Of a stretch of DNA of 5,170 bases, positions 1-5,170 are shown piece by piece. The position numbers and the translations under genes are program-made. The stretch is from NCBI GenBank assembly GCA_903871715.1, contig CAIQHW010000006.1:1-5170 (forward strand). Direction: 5' to 3'. Source of the DNA: an uncultured bacterium (lineage in GTDB: Bacteria > Bacteroidota > Bacteroidia > Chitinophagales > CAIODY01). A model generated the notes under the pieces. That model was not told the origin of the DNA, made no database searches, and worked only from the letters and a program-made list of their open reading frames with translations. The first letter of the stretch is position 1, and each line of letters starts with the position of its first letter.

Positions 1-738
1 CAACCCAACAAAAAAATTATTTACCAAGATATTGGTTTGATTGATTATCGTACTGCTTGGGATGAGCAAGAAAAATTGTTTCAAGAAATTATTTCTATTA
101 AAACTGAAAACAGAAAAATAGAGCAACAAGGCTTGCCAAATCAGCCTCAAGCAACCAACAACTATTTATTGTTTTGCGAACACACACCAGTTTTTACATT
201 AGGTAAAAGCGGTAAGATGAATCATTTGCTGGCAAGCACCGAACTGTTGAATGAAAAGCGAATTTCATTTTTTCAAACCAATCGCGGCGGCGATATTACT
301 TTTCATGGACAAGAACAAATTGTGGGTTATCCCATTTTAGATTTGGAAAACTTTTTTACCGACATTGGTAAATACATGCGAAGCTTAGAAGAAGTAGTTA
401 TTAAAACCCTTGCCGAATATGGCTTGCAAGGCGATAGAATAAAAGGCGAAACAGGCGTTTGGTTGGATGTAAATACCCCAAGAGCAAGAAAAATTTGCGC
501 CATGGGTGTGCGATGCAGCCGCTGGGTAACCATGCACGGCTGGGCTTTTAACATCAATACCGATTTAAGTTATTTCGATTTAATTGTGCCATGTGGCATC
601 ACCAACAAAGGTGTAACCAGCTTGCAGCAAGAGTTGGAAAGAAAAGTTGAATTGCACGAAGTGAAAGAAAAATTGCTTTTTCATTTTCAAAATATTTTCG
701 AAGCACAAATTGAAAAACAAATGTTGAGCGAAGCCTAA
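1..738 (+). CDS. lipB: Octanoyl-[acyl-carrier-protein]:protein N-octanoyltransferase (lipoyl(octanoyl) transferase LipB), 5'-partial
   Basis: LipB moves the octanoyl group from octanoyl-ACP to a lysine of the lipoyl domains of 2-oxoacid dehydrogenases and GcvH, the first step of endogenous lipoate synthesis in the cytoplasm. The frame is open back to base 1 (QPNKKIIYQDIGLIDYRTAW), and that stretch resembles the usual LipB N-terminus, so the true start lies a few codons upstream of the window. The TTG at 37 is unlikely to be the start. Family marks in order are EHTPVFTLGKSG, RGGDITFHGQEQ (cat at 304-306), YPILDL, the catalytic lysine in RKICAMG (490-492), HGWAFNINTDL, and the catalytic cysteine in VPCGI (592-594). 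Both catalytic residues are present, so the enzyme is probably active. One oddity is HGQEQ where the family usually has HGPGQ. The stop codon directly abuts the ATG of the pseudouridine synthase, which suggests co-transcription and coupled translation. Confidence 0.95.
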   Translation, partial: QPNKKIIYQDIGLIDYRTAWDEQEKLFQEIISIKTENRKIEQQGLPNQPQATNNYLLFCEHTPVFTLGKSGKMNHLLASTELLNEKRISFFQTNRGGDITFHGQEQIVGYPILDLENFFTDIGKYMRSLEEVVIKTLAEYGLQGDRIKGETGVWLDVNTPRARKICAMGVRCSRWVTMHGWAFNINTDLSYFDLIVPCGITNKGVTSLQQELERKVELHEVKEKLLFHFQNIFEAQIEKQMLSEA

Positions 739-1902
739 ATGAAAAAAACAGAAGAAAATAAAAAAGAGAACGTGGCTGAAACAGGCTCTGCATCAAGTGT
801 TGGTGTGGTGCATGAAGAGTTGGTGAAAAATTTGGAGCAGGAAAATGAAGAAGTGTATGTGCACAAAGTAATTAAAGTTGACCCTGGGCAAGAGTTGCTG
901 CGCATTGATAAATTTTTGATGAACCGATTGATAAATGTGAGCCGAAACAAAGTGCAGTTGGGCATTGATGCAGGCAATGTGTTAGTGAATGATAAAAAAG
1001 TGAAACCAAATTATCGTGTTCGTCCAAACGATATAATTTCGATTGTGTTGGCAGAAGAACCAGTTGATTACTTTTTAATTCCCGAAAATATTCCGCTAAA
1101 TATTGTTTACGAAGATGAGGATGTAGCGTTTATCAACAAACCTGCTGGTATGGTGGTACACCCTGGAGTGGGCAACAGAAGCGGCACTCTGGTTAATGCG
1201 CTGTTGTATTATTTTTTGCAAAACAACAATGGCAAACAATTAGATGTAGAAGTAATTCGCAAAAAAAGTTTAGCAAAAACAGAGTTGGGAAATGTTCGTC
1301 CGTTTTTAGTTCACCGCATTGATAAAAATACTTCGGGCTTAATGGTGGTGGCAAAAAACGAAATGGCAATGGAATATTTGGGCAAGCAATTTTTTTATCA
1401 CACCATTCAACGCCGCTATGTAACGCTGGTTTGGGGCGATTTAAAGAATGAATCGGGAACGATTATTGGCAATATTGGTCGTCATCCAAAAGACCGACAA
1501 AAATATTGTGTAACCGAAAATCCTGAACAAGGCAAACATGCCGTAACCCATTATAAAGTGCTGGAACGCTTTGGCTACACCACTTTGGTAGAATGTAAAT
1601 TAGAAACAGGGCGCACTCATCAAATTCGTGTGCATCTGCAAAGCATTGGTCATCCAGTATTCAGCGATGAAATTTATGGTGGCGATAAAATTGTGAAAGG
1701 CACTATTTACAGCAAATATAAGCAGTTTGTTGAAAATTGTTTTGCACTATGCCCACGCCAAGCCTTGCATGCGCAGTCGCTTGGGTTCAAACATCCCATC
1801 ACCGAGAAAGAAATTTATTTTGAAGCACCGCTTCCCAACGACATGCAACAAGTGATTGATAAATGGCGACGATATTCGCAAACTATTCAAGAAACAGAAT
1901 AG
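739..1902 (+). CDS. rluD: RluA/RluD-family 23S rRNA pseudouridine synthase
   Basis: This 387-residue protein is predicted to convert specific uridines of 23S rRNA to pseudouridine. Residues 1-50 form a charged, Glu/Lys-rich extension (MKKTEENKKEN). An S4 RNA-binding domain follows at about 52-104 (RIDKFLMNRL, NKVQLGIDAGNVLVN, RPNDIISIVL). The catalytic domain starts near 120 (VYEDEDVAFINKPAGMVVHP). It has the RluA-family active-site motif VHRIDKNTSGLMVVAK with catalytic Asp195 (codon 1321-1323), the conserved tyrosine of RRYVTLVWG, GRTHQIRVHL at 291-300, and HAQSLGFKHP near 344. The S4 domain plus this active-site set points to the RluC/RluD branch. RluD (helix 69 sites) is the best guess, but the target uridines cannot be read from sequence. 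The ATG follows the lipB stop with no gap; later in-frame ATGs fall inside the S4 domain, so this start is the only sensible one. The extension makes the protein somewhat longer than the enterobacterial enzyme. Confidence 0.93.
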   Translation: MKKTEENKKENVAETGSASSVGVVHEELVKNLEQENEEVYVHKVIKVDPGQELLRIDKFLMNRLINVSRNKVQLGIDAGNVLVNDKKVKPNYRVRPNDIISIVLAEEPVDYFLIPENIPLNIVYEDEDVAFINKPAGMVVHPGVGNRSGTLVNALLYYFLQNNNGKQLDVEVIRKKSLAKTELGNVRPFLVHRIDKNTSGLMVVAKNEMAMEYLGKQFFYHTIQRRYVTLVWGDLKNESGTIIGNIGRHPKDRQKYCVTENPEQGKHAVTHYKVLERFGYTTLVECKLETGRTHQIRVHLQSIGHPVFSDEIYGGDKIVKGTIYSKYKQFVENCFALCPRQALHAQSLGFKHPITEKEIYFEAPLPNDMQQVIDKWRRYSQTIQETE

Positions 1903-1920
1903 TTTTTAAAAAATTATTTT

Positions 1921-2904
1921 TCAACTTACCATTAAATTACAACCTCTTACGTCGCTGTTGTCTTTTCTTCCTAATACTTCAAACTGGCTTGGGTTGAGCA
2001 TTACACCCAAATCATCAGTAGCAATAAAACTGCACGAATTAATGTTAGCTAAATCAATTATGCCCAATTGCCCAATATTATTCTCTGATAAATTTTGAAA
2101 AGGGTCGTATAAATCTTTGATGATAATTTTCATCCAAGATGGACATTCAAATAATCCATCACCGCTGGAATAGGCTTGTGATAAAAGTTCGGTCATGCCA
2201 TATTCCGAATGAATTTTGTTTTGATGAAATGCTTGACATAAAATTTGATGCACTTCGCTGCGCAGCATTTCATTTTTTCTGCCCTTCATGCCGCCTGTTT
2301 CCATAATAATAGTATTGGAAAGTGGAGTAGGAGAGTGGGTTGCAAAATCAAGTAGAGCGTAGGTTACACCAATCAACAAAGTTTTTTGTTGCATTGATTC
2401 TAATTGTAAAAGGGTGTGTTGCAGTTTTACAAAATCATACAAATAAAAACCATTAAGCAGATGATTGCTTTGCGCCATCATTGCCTCTACCATATATACC
2501 AATGAGCTGCCATTACGTTCTAAATAATTAGGCAACAAGGCTACAATGCAGTATTCATCAATATTTCCATAAAACTGCTCGAAGCATTTGGTAAAACTTT
2601 GTTCATAAATTTTTATGTCAACCACAAAATGATTACTCACTTTTGCGCCTGTGGTGGCACTGCTGGTAAATATTTTTTCTGCCTCTTTTTGCGCAGCAAT
2701 AATTTGATGTGTTTTGAAAAATGAAATAGGCAGCAATGGAATTTTATCAATAGAATCAATGCTTTCCGCTTTTATTTTTAAATGCAGCAAATATTGTTTG
2801 TACACCAAACAATGTTTGGCTTGAAAACGAAAAACCTCCAAAGCCTTTTCTTCAAAGGATTTGGAGGTATTAAAAATAGAATCGTATAATAAAGTGGTGT
2901 TCAA
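1921..2904 (-). CDS. LuxE/PaaK-family acyl-protein synthetase-like acyltransferase
   Basis: This 327-residue protein looks like the LuxE family, adenylate-forming enzymes that activate an acyl group with ATP and hold it as a thioester. Visible ANL-type motifs are TSSATTG at 80-86 (cf. the phosphate-binding TSSGTTG loop), ETGGMKGR at 202-209, SEYGMTE at 233-239 (cf. YGxTE), TDDLG at 296-300 and GRKD at 312-315. The protein stops soon after this hinge motif, as LuxE does, without the large C-terminal domain of acyl-CoA synthetases. It ends RGCNLMVS; Cys322 (codon 1939-1941) sits where LuxE has its C-terminal acyl-accepting cysteine. The likely start is TTG (2902-2904), because no in-frame ATG occurs before about residue 138 and an upstream TAG (2920-2922) closes the frame. 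A CTG at 2911-2913 is the only other common-type choice. The gene lies 18 bp downstream of the thiolase on the same strand, so they are probably co-transcribed. Substrate and partner are unknown, and no luxA, B, C or D gene is nearby. Confidence 0.82.
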   Translation of the reverse strand: MNTTLLYDSIFNTSKSFEEKALEVFRFQAKHCLVYKQYLLHLKIKAESIDSIDKIPLLPISFFKTHQIIAAQKEAEKIFTSSATTGAKVSNHFVVDIKIYEQSFTKCFEQFYGNIDEYCIVALLPNYLERNGSSLVYMVEAMMAQSNHLLNGFYLYDFVKLQHTLLQLESMQQKTLLIGVTYALLDFATHSPTPLSNTIIMETGGMKGRKNEMLRSEVHQILCQAFHQNKIHSEYGMTELLSQAYSSGDGLFECPSWMKIIIKDLYDPFQNLSENNIGQLGIIDLANINSCSFIATDDLGVMLNPSQFEVLGRKDNSDVRGCNLMVS

Positions 2905-2922
2905 TGTTTTCAGGAAATACTA

Positions 2923-4095
2923 TCAACAAGCTTCAATAACCATTGCTGATGCGCCGCCACCGCCATTGCAAATGCTGGCAACACCAATTTTTTTGTTGGT
3001 ATGATGCAAAGCCGAAATTAAAGTAATGGCAATTCTTGAACCACTGCTACCCAACGCATGACCTAATGCTATTGCGCCACCCCAAATATTTATCTTATCC
3101 TGGCTGATGTTCATTTCTTTTGCATTTGCCATTGCTACAACTGCGAATGCTTCGTTCACTTCGTGCAAATCAACATCATTCAAAGTTAAACCTGCTCGTT
3201 GCAAAGCAATTGGCACAGCCTTAGAAGGAGCTGTGGTGAACCATTCTGGCTTTTGTGCTGCATCCGCATAACTTCTGATTTTTGCCAATGGCTTCAAACC
3301 TAACTCTTTTACCTTTTCACCGCTCATCAATATCACAGCCGATGCGCCATCGCTTAATGGAGAGGCATTTGCGGCTGTAACCGTGCCATCTTTTTGAAAC
3401 GCTGGTTTTAATGTGGGTACTTTATCAAACTTCACTTTTTTAAATTGTTCATCTTCGGTAATGGTAATTGTTTCTTTACCTACAATTTCAACAGGCACAA
3501 TTTCGTTTTTAAAATAACCAGCCGAAGTGGCTTCCATAGCACGTTTGTAGCTGTTGATGGCAAATTCATCTTGTTGCTCACGAGTGAAATGATAATGTTG
3601 GGCACATATTTCGCCGCAATTGCCCATGTGCACATTTCCGTAAGGATCCCACAATCCATCTTTTATCATGCCATCAATTATCGCTCCGTTGCCCATTCTA
3701 TAACCATTTCGGGCTTTATCTAAATAGTAAGGAATGTTGCTCATGCTTTCCATTCCGCCTGCAACAACAATTTCATTTTGTCCTAACTCAATGCTCTGTG
3801 CCGCTAGCATCATAGCTTTCATACCGCTTGCGCACACTTTATTAATAGTGGTGCTTGGAATAGTATCAGGCAAACCTGCGCCAATCATGGCTTGCGTAAC
3901 AGGTGCTTGACCAATATTTGCACTTACTACATTCCCCATAAACACTTCTTGCACCATTTCAGGTTTAATGTGGGCTCGGCTTACTGCATTTTTAATAGCA
4001 ATGCTTCCTAATTGAACAGCACTCAACGAACTTAACGAACCGCCGAAAGCCCCAACTGGTGTACGTGCTACGGCTACGATATAAACTTCTTTCAT
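2923..4095 (-). CDS. Acetyl-CoA C-acetyltransferase (biosynthetic/degradative thiolase, T2/ACAT1-like)
   Basis: This 390-residue thiolase is expected to interconvert two acetyl-CoA with acetoacetyl-CoA plus CoA in the cytoplasm. The length and all catalytic landmarks fit. The nucleophile Cys88 is in INKVCASGMKA, GGMESMSNIPYY follows, NEAF is at 314-317, the catalytic His346 is in GGAIALGHALG, and the acid/base Cys376 is in SICNGGGGASAM. Stretches such as HMGNCGE, INSYKRA, VPTLKPAFQKDGTVTAANAS and YADAA recall mitochondrial ACAT1 (T2) more than the long-chain FadA type, which argues for an acetoacetyl-CoA thiolase (atoB/phaA-type role). The residue after His346 is Ala, where Pro is usual in the thiolase signature. 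It begins with ATG at 4095 (MKEVYIVAVARTPVG), the canonical thiolase N-terminus. It is the first gene of a probable two-gene unit with the LuxE-like gene. Whether it serves ketone-body, fatty-acid or amino-acid breakdown cannot be told from this window. Confidence 0.95.
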   Translation of the reverse strand: MKEVYIVAVARTPVGAFGGSLSSLSAVQLGSIAIKNAVSRAHIKPEMVQEVFMGNVVSANIGQAPVTQAMIGAGLPDTIPSTTINKVCASGMKAMMLAAQSIELGQNEIVVAGGMESMSNIPYYLDKARNGYRMGNGAIIDGMIKDGLWDPYGNVHMGNCGEICAQHYHFTREQQDEFAINSYKRAMEATSAGYFKNEIVPVEIVGKETITITEDEQFKKVKFDKVPTLKPAFQKDGTVTAANASPLSDGASAVILMSGEKVKELGLKPLAKIRSYADAAQKPEWFTTAPSKAVPIALQRAGLTLNDVDLHEVNEAFAVVAMANAKEMNISQDKINIWGGAIALGHALGSSGSRIAITLISALHHTNKKIGVASICNGGGGASAMVIEAC

Positions 4096-4130
4096 AAATT
4101 TTGTTTGAAATTATTTTTTGATTGAGGGCG

Positions 4131-4138
4131 CAAAGGTA
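4131..4138 (-). promoter_or_regulatory. Bacteroidota -7 promoter box (TACCTTTG) for the thiolase/LuxE-like unit
   Basis: Read on the minus strand, the sequence is TACCTTTG, an exact match to the Bacteroidota primary-sigma -7 consensus TAnnTTTG. Transcription starting about 7 bases downstream would leave a leader of roughly 30 nt before the thiolase ATG at 4095. No clear TTG appears at the expected -33 distance, only T-rich sequence, so the call rests on the -7 box and its position. Confidence 0.6.
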
Positions 4139-4240
4139 GGATTTTCAAACAAATAAAAAGGCGCTTTCTAAGTTTAGGTGGGAATTGCTAAAAAAGTGTA
4201 AAAAAAAAATAAAACTAATGCCTAAGAAGTAAAAATTACT

Positions 4241-4248
4241 TATTTTTG
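4241..4248 (+). promoter_or_regulatory. Candidate Bacteroidota -7 box (TATTTTTG) for the small membrane-protein gene
   Basis: TATTTTTG matches TAnnTTTG and sits 65 bases before the ATG at 4314, which would give a leader of about 58 nt. In A/T-rich DNA such a match is partly expected by chance, and no TTG is seen at the -33 position. A 15-bp interrupted palindrome (AAGTAA-AAA-TTACTT, 4227-4241) overlaps its first base and could be an operator. Confidence 0.35.
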
Positions 4249-4313
4249 TTTGTTTAATAGATAAAAAACTCTAGAACAAGCCTGTCATTTAAAAAGATTT
4301 AAACCTAAATTTT

Positions 4314-4478
4314 ATGAATAATAACACTGAGAATGAATTTATTGATCATGAAGAAACAACTCCAGAACCACCAGTTGAAAAAGTGTTGTTTACTAAATAT
4401 CCTGTTTTATCAGTTTTAGTAATTTTGCTGGCTGCTATCTTTGTGGCTATCATGCTGCTTTTATCAGGCGATAAATAA
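4314..4478 (+). CDS. Small single-pass membrane protein of unknown function (54 aa)
   Basis: This 54-codon frame runs from ATG to TAA; I do not recognise a family. Residues 1-23 are hydrophilic and acidic with a proline patch (MNNNTENEFIDHEETTPEPP), and residues 24-29 carry two lysines (KVLFTK). Residues 31-51 form one strongly hydrophobic segment (VLSVLVILLAAIFVAIMLLL), and the tail is only SGDK. This order (acidic head, basic residues before the helix, one membrane helix, very short tail) looks like a designed small membrane protein, with the head probably in the cytoplasm by the positive-inside rule. A TAnnTTTG-like box lies upstream at 4241-4248. It lies alone between the divergent thiolase unit and clpB. 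The codons are A/T-rich like the neighbours. The coding call rests on the start, the clean amphipathic layout and the position; there is no homology evidence. Confidence 0.6.
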   Translation: MNNNTENEFIDHEETTPEPPVEKVLFTKYPVLSVLVILLAAIFVAIMLLLSGDK

Positions 4479-4635
4479 TATAACTACTGCAAAAGATAGT
4501 TTATGAACTTCTCTTAAAGCTTGCCAATTCAGCAGTTTCAGTTCTTTCCATCCGCCACTCTTTCATTTGCTAGTAGTGATTTCTGTCATTCTTTCCTGTT
4601 AATTGAATTGGTTAATTTGTTGCTGCATTGCATGC

Positions 4636-4722
4636 GTTATTGAGTTAATCGTTATTAAGTTATTTGGAATACAAAAACTTAATTGCCTTTACTAATAACC
4701 CAATAACTTAATAACCAATAAC
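4636..4722. repeat. Imperfect inverted repeat of GTTATT/AATAAC units in the clpB leader
   Basis: The left arm has GTTATT at 4636, 4651 and 4659 plus a variant GTTAAT at 4644; the right arm has AATAAC at 4694, 4702, 4710 and 4717. Base by base, 4651-4664 (GTTATTAAGTTATT) is the exact reverse complement of 4702-4715. Two more G:C pairs (4666-4667 with 4699-4700) follow after one mismatch. On the outside, 4636-4642 (GTTATTG) pairs with 4716-4722 (CAATAAC), leaving an 8-base bulge on the left that equals one repeat unit. The loop is about 31 nt. The right arm is followed at once by seven T (4723-4729) and then the clpB ATG at 4735. The structure is read directly; its role is unknown. Confidence 0.8.
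4694..4722 (+). repeat. Four tandem AATAAC units with 7-8 base period, just upstream of clpB
   Basis: AATAAC occurs at 4694, 4702, 4710 and 4717, with start-to-start steps of 8, 8 and 7. The longer CAATAACTT occurs twice (4701 and 4716). This is the right arm of the inverted repeat described for 4636-4722. The period is shorter than a helical turn of DNA, so the copies do not lie on one face of the helix. It may have arisen by slippage of a single unit. Confidence 0.75.
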
Positions 4723-4734
4723 TTTTTTTAAAAA

Positions 4735-5170
4735 ATGAACTTAAATAACTTTACCATCAAAGCTCAGGAAGTAGTGCAAGCAGCGCAACAAGAGGCTTTT
4801 AATTTAAAGAATCCACAAATAGAAACTTCGCATTTGCTCGATGCTTTGCTTACTGAAAGCGAAGACACGATGGAATATCTGATGAAGAAAAACAATGCTA
4901 ATCTTTCTTCTATCGAAAAGCGCAATCAGGATTTGCTGAACAAAATGCCAACCACTTCGACTGAAGGCGGACAAGCTTTGTCAAGAGATTTGAATACAGT
5001 TCTGCTGAAATCAAATTCTTTTCTGAAAGATTTTAAAGACGAATTTGTAAGCGTTGAACATTTGTTGTTAGGCTTAGTTGCTGGCAATGATACTGTTTCA
5101 AAAATGCTGAAAGAAGAAGGATTGAATGAAAAAAATCTGAAAGCAGCAATTATGGATTTGCGTAAAGGCG
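4735..5170 (+). CDS. clpB: ATP-dependent disaggregase chaperone ClpB, N-terminal part (3'-partial)
   Basis: ClpB is the cytoplasmic AAA+ disaggregase that works with DnaK/DnaJ/GrpE to pull apart aggregated proteins after heat or other stress. The visible 145 codons begin MNLNNFTIKAQEVVQAAQQE and contain both Clp N-terminal repeats. The first is at about 5-60 (AFNLKNPQIETSHLLDALL). The second is at about 80-145 (LSRDLNTVLLKS, KDEFVSVEHLLLGLVAG, DLRKG). The TSHLL and SVEHLLLGL pattern and the short linker between repeats are typical of ClpB rather than ClpA or ClpC. The AAA+ modules and the middle coiled coil lie beyond the window end, so ClpC is not strictly excluded. The ATG follows an A/T-rich run without a Shine-Dalgarno motif, as is common in Bacteroidota. 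An inverted repeat and T run lie immediately upstream and may bear on its expression. No convincing TAnnTTTG box was found; TTAATTTG at 4612-4619 is one base off. Confidence 0.92.
   Translation, partial: MNLNNFTIKAQEVVQAAQQEAFNLKNPQIETSHLLDALLTESEDTMEYLMKKNNANLSSIEKRNQDLLNKMPTTSTEGGQALSRDLNTVLLKSNSFLKDFKDEFVSVEHLLLGLVAGNDTVSKMLKEEGLNEKNLKAAIMDLRKG

Noticed and set aside
327..977. Three minus-strand frames (76, 65 and 80 codons) opposite lipB and the pseudouridine synthase.
   Set aside because: They mirror strongly supported genes, are rich in Phe, Ser and Leu as expected from antisense of A-rich codons, and show no family motif.
1903..1920. A/T-only spacer (tttttaaaaaattatttt) between the convergent gene ends as a bidirectional terminator.
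   Set aside because: It has a short TTTTTAAAAA palindrome but no G:C pairs and no stable stem, so it is only simple A/T sequence. Termination there is plausible but not shown.
1921..2904. A bioluminescence (lux) operon, suggested by the LuxE-like protein.
   Set aside because: No luciferase subunits, LuxC reductase or LuxD thioesterase are present. LuxE-like proteins also occur outside luminous bacteria.
3445..3723. Plus-strand open frame of 92 codons opposite the thiolase.
   Set aside because: It lies entirely inside the thiolase gene on the other strand, and its product has no domain character. The thiolase frame carries all catalytic motifs.
4487..4590. Minus-strand short readings in the clpB upstream gap, such as MKEWRMERTETAELASFKRSS and the overlapping frame WKELKLLNWQALREVHKLS, which could look like a gene remnant.
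   Set aside because: All are 20-30 residues, closed by stops on both sides, with no recognisable family. The strand is purine-rich, which by itself produces charged-looking peptides. I cannot support a pseudogene.
4612..4619. TTAATTTG as the clpB promoter -7 box.
   Set aside because: It differs from TAnnTTTG at a key base and has no TTG at the -33 distance. Other one-off matches (4562-4569, 4658-4665) exist in the same gap, so none stands out.

Overview
The window reads as a piece of a low-GC Bacteroidota chromosome, perhaps from the Chitinophagales side of the phylum. The basis is the A/T-rich coding style, start codons preceded by A/T-rich sequence rather than Shine-Dalgarno motifs, promoter -7 boxes of the Bacteroidota form TAnnTTTG, and proteins that resemble Bacteroidota versions of housekeeping families. 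No mobile element, CRISPR array or RNA gene is visible, and all larger genes belong to known families. The phylum call is fairly secure; the order is a guess.

Layout. On the plus strand, a lipoyl(octanoyl) transferase gene (lipB, cut at its 5' end by the window edge) is followed with no gap (TAA directly followed by ATG) by an RluA/RluD-type 23S rRNA pseudouridine synthase. An 18-bp all-A/T spacer separates this pair from a convergent minus-strand pair. That pair is an acetyl-CoA C-acetyltransferase (4095 to 2923) followed 18 bp later by a LuxE-like acyl-protein synthetase/acyltransferase with a probable TTG start (2904 to 1921). A good Bacteroidota -7 box (TACCTTTG, minus strand, 4131-4138) lies just upstream of the thiolase. 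Facing away from it is a second candidate -7 box (TATTTTTG, 4241-4248) ahead of a 54-codon gene for a single-pass membrane microprotein (4314-4478). A 256-bp gap then leads to the start of clpB (4735 onward, cut by the window end). The last 100 bp of this gap hold a long imperfect inverted repeat built from GTTATT/AATAAC units. It ends in a T run just before the clpB start codon.

How the genes fit together. LipB makes octanoyl-protein for lipoate synthesis, RluD modifies 23S rRNA and ClpB rescues aggregated protein; these are independent housekeeping functions. The thiolase and the LuxE-like protein look like one transcription unit and probably share acyl-group metabolism. The LuxE-like protein keeps a cysteine five residues from its C-terminus, where LuxE carries its acyl-thioester site, although no other lux gene is present. 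No wholly new system can be claimed. The points most worth a second look are the clpB leader repeat, the thiolase/LuxE-like pair, the microprotein, and two substitutions in signature motifs (LipB HGQEQ and thiolase GHALG).
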